From Burkholderia sp. Ax-1719 (GTDB lineage: Bacteria > Pseudomonadota > Gammaproteobacteria > Burkholderiales > Burkholderiaceae), in assembly GCF_011753055.1 (NCBI RefSeq), contig NZ_VWWJ01000026.1:1-64000 (forward strand): a DNA stretch of 64,000 bases, read 5' to 3'. This document shows, piece after piece, positions 60,999 to 64,000 of this stretch. A program made the position numbers and the translations under genes. How positions within the stretch are numbered: position 1 is the stretch's first letter; each line of letters opens with the position of its first letter. The notes under the pieces were generated by a model, which saw only the letters and a list, made by a program, of their open reading frames with translations, had not been told where the DNA came from and searched no databases.

Positions 60999-61613
60999 AT
61001 GTCCGACACCTACTTTTACGACCCCGCCGCCGGCCACGGTCTGCGTCACGATCCCTTCAAGGCCATCGTCGCGCCGCGTCTGATCGGCTGGATCTCCAGC
61101 CAGTCGCCGCAAGGCGTGCTGAACCTCGCGCCGTACAGTTTTTTTGGCGCCTTCGCCACATTTCCCGCTGTGATTGGCTTTTGCAGCGAAGGCCGCAAGG
61201 ACAGCATTAGCAATATCGAAGCCACCGGCGAGTTCGTCTGGAATCTCGCCTCGCGCCCGCTCGCCGAGCAGATGAATCGCAGTTCCGCGCCCGTTGCCGC
61301 CGATGTCGACGAATTCGCGCTGTCCGGCCTCACGCCCGCGCCGGGCCGCAACGTCGCGGTCCCGCACGTGGCCGAAGCGCCCGCCGCGCTCGAATGCAAG
61401 CTGCTGCAGATCGTGCGCCTGAACGCGCTCGACGGCACGCCGATGGACAACTGGCTCGCGCTCGGCCAGGTGGTGGGCGTGCATATCCGCCAGGAGTTTC
61501 TGAAGGACGGTCTCTTCGATACCCACGCCGCGCAACCCATCATGCGCGCCGGCTATCGCGCGGACTATGCGCAGATCGGCGAGATGTTCCAGATGGTGCG
61601 GCCCAGCGCCTGA
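60999..61613 (+). CDS. Flavin-reductase-domain protein (DIM6/NTAB family)
   Basis: A 204-residue FMN-binding split-barrel protein. The landmarks are PFKAIVAPRLIGWISSQSPQ, NLAPYSFFGAFATFPAVIGF and ALGQVVGVHIRQEFL, as in the flavin-reductase-like family widely present in proteobacteria. Substrates are not known; members of this branch bind FMN and may reduce flavins or act on xenobiotics. It is a single gene. Confidence 0.9.
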   Translation: MSDTYFYDPAAGHGLRHDPFKAIVAPRLIGWISSQSPQGVLNLAPYSFFGAFATFPAVIGFCSEGRKDSISNIEATGEFVWNLASRPLAEQMNRSSAPVAADVDEFALSGLTPAPGRNVAVPHVAEAPAALECKLLQIVRLNALDGTPMDNWLALGQVVGVHIRQEFLKDGLFDTHAAQPIMRAGYRADYAQIGEMFQMVRPSA

Positions 61614-61705
61614 GCGCACGGGGCGCGCGGATCGCCCGCATTGCTCCCCACGCCGCACGCGCCGATAATGGCCCCACATCGCGCGTCGCGCGGGGGAGAC
61701 AGTCC

Positions 61706-62002
61706 ATGCAATCTCCGACCGGCTCGGTCGTGGCGCTCAGTTCGGCGGCCTCGACGATGTTTTCGATCGGCATGATCTTTCTTGGCTACTGGGGGCTGCA
61801 CGAGCCGTCGCCGTGGCGCATTGGCGACCGCGTGATCGTGCTGCTGGCGCTGGCCGGGTTCGCGTGTCTCGGCAGCGTGCCGTGGCTGGCCACTTCGCCC
61901 GCGCCGCCCGGCGACGAGCGGCGTTTCCTGCTGGCGCGTCGCGCATTCGTGGCCGGTGCGGGCGCGGTGTGGATCTCGATTGCGCTGTCGCTGGTGCTCT
62001 AA
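61706..62002 (+). CDS. Small two-to-three-segment membrane protein
   Basis: A 98-residue protein with hydrophobic stretches at about 15-32, 42-60 and 80-98 and no recognised family. GGGGGAGACAGTCC gives a good ribosome-binding site before the ATG at 61706, although the frame is open for 104 codons upstream. It lies between the flavin-reductase-like gene and the penicillin-binding protein gene, and could be co-transcribed with the latter. Confidence 0.7.
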   Translation: MQSPTGSVVALSSAASTMFSIGMIFLGYWGLHEPSPWRIGDRVIVLLALAGFACLGSVPWLATSPAPPGDERRFLLARRAFVAGAGAVWISIALSLVL

Positions 62003-62095
62003 CCGCGAGCCAGGTGCGCGTTTTGAAGGTCGCCTGAAAGGGCCGTCGCGCAGTTTTGGTACGATGCACGCTTTGCCAGCCATCCTGTTGCCCGC

Positions 62096-64000
62096 GTGAA
62101 GCGTTCCGTGTCGTTTATCCGCGCCCAAGCCGCGAAGTGGTCCTCCCGCCTGAAGCCTTTGATGTCGCGAGTCTGCGCACTCGCGCGCCCACGCCTCGCG
62201 CAGGCTTTCCATCATCTGCGTCATCCGACCCGGCGCGGCGTGCTGATCGCCGTGGCGGCCGTGCCCGCCGCCGTCGTGCTCTACGTGCTGGTGCTGATTC
62301 CGTTTACGCCCAGCATCGGCGACATCCGCAAGGCGCGCGTCGATCAACCGGCGCAGATTCTCTCGGCGGATGGCAAAGTGCTCGCCGAATTCAAGCCCTC
62401 GAACCGCGAATGGGTGCCGCTCGCGCAAATATCGCCGCATATGGTCGACGCGCTGATCTCGACCGAGGATCACCGCTTCTACGAACACCACGGTATCGAT
62501 TTCAAGCGCACGGCGGGCGCGGCGCTGCATACCTTCTCGGGCGACCGCCAGGGCGGCTCGACCATCACGCAGCAGCTCGCGCGCAATCTGTATCCCGATG
62601 AAATCGGCCGCGCGCCCACGCTCACGCGCAAGATCAAGGAGGCGATTACCGCCTCCAAGATCGAGGCCGTCTACAGCAAGCCGCAGATTCTCGAAACCTA
62701 TCTGAACACGGTGCCGTTCCTGTACAACGCGTTCGGCATCGAGATGGCGGCGCGCACGTACTTCGGCGTATCGGCGGATCAGTTGACAGTGCTGCAGGCC
62801 GCCACGCTCACCGGCATGCTCAAGGGCAACGCCTATTACAACCCGGTGATCAATCCCGAGCGCGCGCTCGCGCGCCGCAACACTGTGCTTTCGCAGATGG
62901 TGAAGTACGGCAAGCTGACGCCCGCGCAGTTCGCGACGCTTTCGAAGAAGCCGCTGCGTCTGGATTTCGAGCGTCAGACGGAGCCGCCGGGCCCCGCGCC
63001 GCATTTCGCGCAGCAGTTGCGCAAGTGGCTGATCGCGTGGGCCGACCGCAACGACTACAACATCTATTCCGACGGTCTGGTGGTTCGGACCACGATCGAT
63101 TCGCGTCTGCAGGCGATGGCCACGGCCTCGCTCAAGCAGCACGCCAATCAGTTGCAGGGCATCGCGAACGGCGCGTGGAGCGGACGTAACGGCTGCTCGG
63201 CGGATAACGATCTGTTCAAGAGCTTCATGCGCGAAACGCCCGATTACAAGGCGGCGCACGACGCGGGCGCAAGCGACGCGGACGCACTCAAGAAGCTTGC
63301 CTCGGACCGCAATTTCATGCGCGGCCTGTGCAAGGCGAAAACCGATGTGCAGGCGGGCTTCATCGCCATCGATCCGCGTGACGGCCAGATCAAGGCGTGG
63401 GTGGGCAGCCGCGACTTCCAGGACGAGCCCTTCGATCACGTGCAGCAGGCGCGCCGTCAGCCGGGTTCGACGTTCAAGGCCTTTGTGTACGGCGCGGCGT
63501 TCGCCAATGGCGCGAAGCCGTCCGACACGATCATCGACCAGCCGGTGGAAATGCCGCTCGAAGGCGGCGAAATCTGGCGTCCTAACGATGATGTGCCGCC
63601 CAGCAACAAGCCGATGTCGCTGCGCGACGCGCTGGCGTTTTCGCGCAACCGCATCACCGCGCAGGTGATGCAGGCGGTGGGGCCGGACAAGGTCGCGCGT
63701 CTCGCGCGGGCGATGGGCGTGCGCGACAGCCAGCTCAACGCGGTGCCGTCGCTGGCGCTCGGCACCAGCTCGGTCACGCTCAAGGAAATGGTGTCGGCGT
63801 ACAGCACGATTGCCAACGACGGCGTCTATCTGGAGCCGCGCATGGTCACGCGTATCGAGGACAGCAAGGGCGATGTGCTGGCGGAATTCGGCAGCGCCTC
63901 GCCCGAGCGAGCCCTGTCGGCGGACGCGGATCGCACGCTGCTCGATACCATGCGCGATGTGGTGAATCGCGGCACGGGTTCGAGCATCCGCACGCGCTTT
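62096..64000 (+). CDS. Penicillin-binding protein 1A-type transglycosylase/transpeptidase (partial)
   Basis: The first 635 codons of a class A PBP; the gene runs past the window edge. A signal anchor (about residues 47-68) precedes the transglycosylase domain with STEDHRFYEHHGIDFKR, GGSTITQQLARNLYP, and the conserved YLNTVPFLYNAFGIEMAA. The transpeptidase active site is QPGSTFKAFVYG (SxxK motif), with SRN following as the second motif. It polymerises and cross-links peptidoglycan in the inner membrane facing the periplasm. The GTG at 62096 is chosen because it gives the usual N-terminal length; an in-frame ATG at 62162 is an alternative, and neither has a strong ribosome-binding site. Confidence 0.93.
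   Translation, partial: MKRSVSFIRAQAAKWSSRLKPLMSRVCALARPRLAQAFHHLRHPTRRGVLIAVAAVPAAVVLYVLVLIPFTPSIGDIRKARVDQPAQILSADGKVLAEFKPSNREWVPLAQISPHMVDALISTEDHRFYEHHGIDFKRTAGAALHTFSGDRQGGSTITQQLARNLYPDEIGRAPTLTRKIKEAITASKIEAVYSKPQILETYLNTVPFLYNAFGIEMAARTYFGVSADQLTVLQAATLTGMLKGNAYYNPVINPERALARRNTVLSQMVKYGKLTPAQFATLSKKPLRLDFERQTEPPGPAPHFAQQLRKWLIAWADRNDYNIYSDGLVVRTTIDSRLQAMATASLKQHANQLQGIANGAWSGRNGCSADNDLFKSFMRETPDYKAAHDAGASDADALKKLASDRNFMRGLCKAKTDVQAGFIAIDPRDGQIKAWVGSRDFQDEPFDHVQQARRQPGSTFKAFVYGAAFANGAKPSDTIIDQPVEMPLEGGEIWRPNDDVPPSNKPMSLRDALAFSRNRITAQVMQAVGPDKVARLARAMGVRDSQLNAVPSLALGTSSVTLKEMVSAYSTIANDGVYLEPRMVTRIEDSKGDVLAEFGSASPERALSADADRTLLDTMRDVVNRGTGSSIRTRF

Noticed and set aside
61565..63439. 624-codon minus-strand ORF opposite the PBP1A gene
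   Set aside because: It covers the conserved transglycosylase domain in antisense and has no recognisable motif.

Overview
This 64 kb window comes from a high-GC betaproteobacterium of the Burkholderiaceae, most likely Burkholderia, Paraburkholderia or Caballeronia. The call rests on the 5S rRNA at the left edge, the H-NS type with an AWL-containing C-terminal DNA-binding motif, GTG/TTG starts behind strong AGGAG sites, and the gene families present. The right edge cuts through a class A penicillin-binding protein gene. No transposase, integrase, CRISPR array or tRNA was seen.

Layout. 1-0.3 kb: the end of an rRNA operon (5S rRNA and terminators). 0.3-14.2 kb: mostly housekeeping or orphan genes: a GntP permease, two small exported proteins, a LuxR regulator, an H-NS protein, prfC, a diguanylate cyclase without an I-site, a Pat-like acetyltransferase, an unrecognised gene and a TPR/O-GlcNAc-transferase-like protein. 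14.2-24.4 kb: an IclR regulator divergent from a nine-gene operon for uptake (ribose-type ABC transporter) and non-phosphorylative breakdown of a sugar. The enzyme order matches the L-fucose route: AKR dehydrogenase, COG3618 lactonase, two-part UxaA-type dehydratase, SDR, FAH-family hydrolase. A promoter overlapped by a perfect inverted repeat lies in the divergent gap.

24.4-30.4 kb: a PaaI thioesterase, a chemoreceptor, an AGE-family epimerase, an MgtC protein, an Ala/Pro-rich membrane protein and a previously easy-to-miss 51-residue gene. Two copies of GGGAAAACCC flank a TATAAT box just upstream of that small gene. 30.5-60.3 kb: a large exopolysaccharide region. It begins with a WcaI-type glycosyltransferase, a probable 2-oxoglutarate/Fe(II) oxygenase, a 0.8 kb AT-rich gap and a GATase-like AraC regulator. 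The core runs manC, wcaJ-like, wza, wzc, gmd, fcl, two glycosyltransferases, wzy-like, two glycosyltransferases, wcaF-like, an opposite-strand secreted protein, wzx-like, a second hexapeptide acyltransferase and a 1217-residue exported propeller protein. Two acyltransferase-3 genes and galU-gmm follow. This is a Wzx/Wzy-type pathway assembling a fucose-containing, probably acetylated polymer from GDP-mannose, GDP-L-fucose and UDP-sugars.

60.3-64 kb: an intergenic segment with two copies of a 36-bp module, each an inverted pair of DnaA-box-like sequences, then phnA, a flavin-reductase-like gene, a small membrane protein and the partial PBP1A gene. The most unusual items are the FlgD-Ig/NHL/EF-hand/CBM9-like protein at the end of the polysaccharide operon, the paired DnaA-box modules, and the shared GGGAAAACCC motif near the small gene and the polysaccharide regulator.
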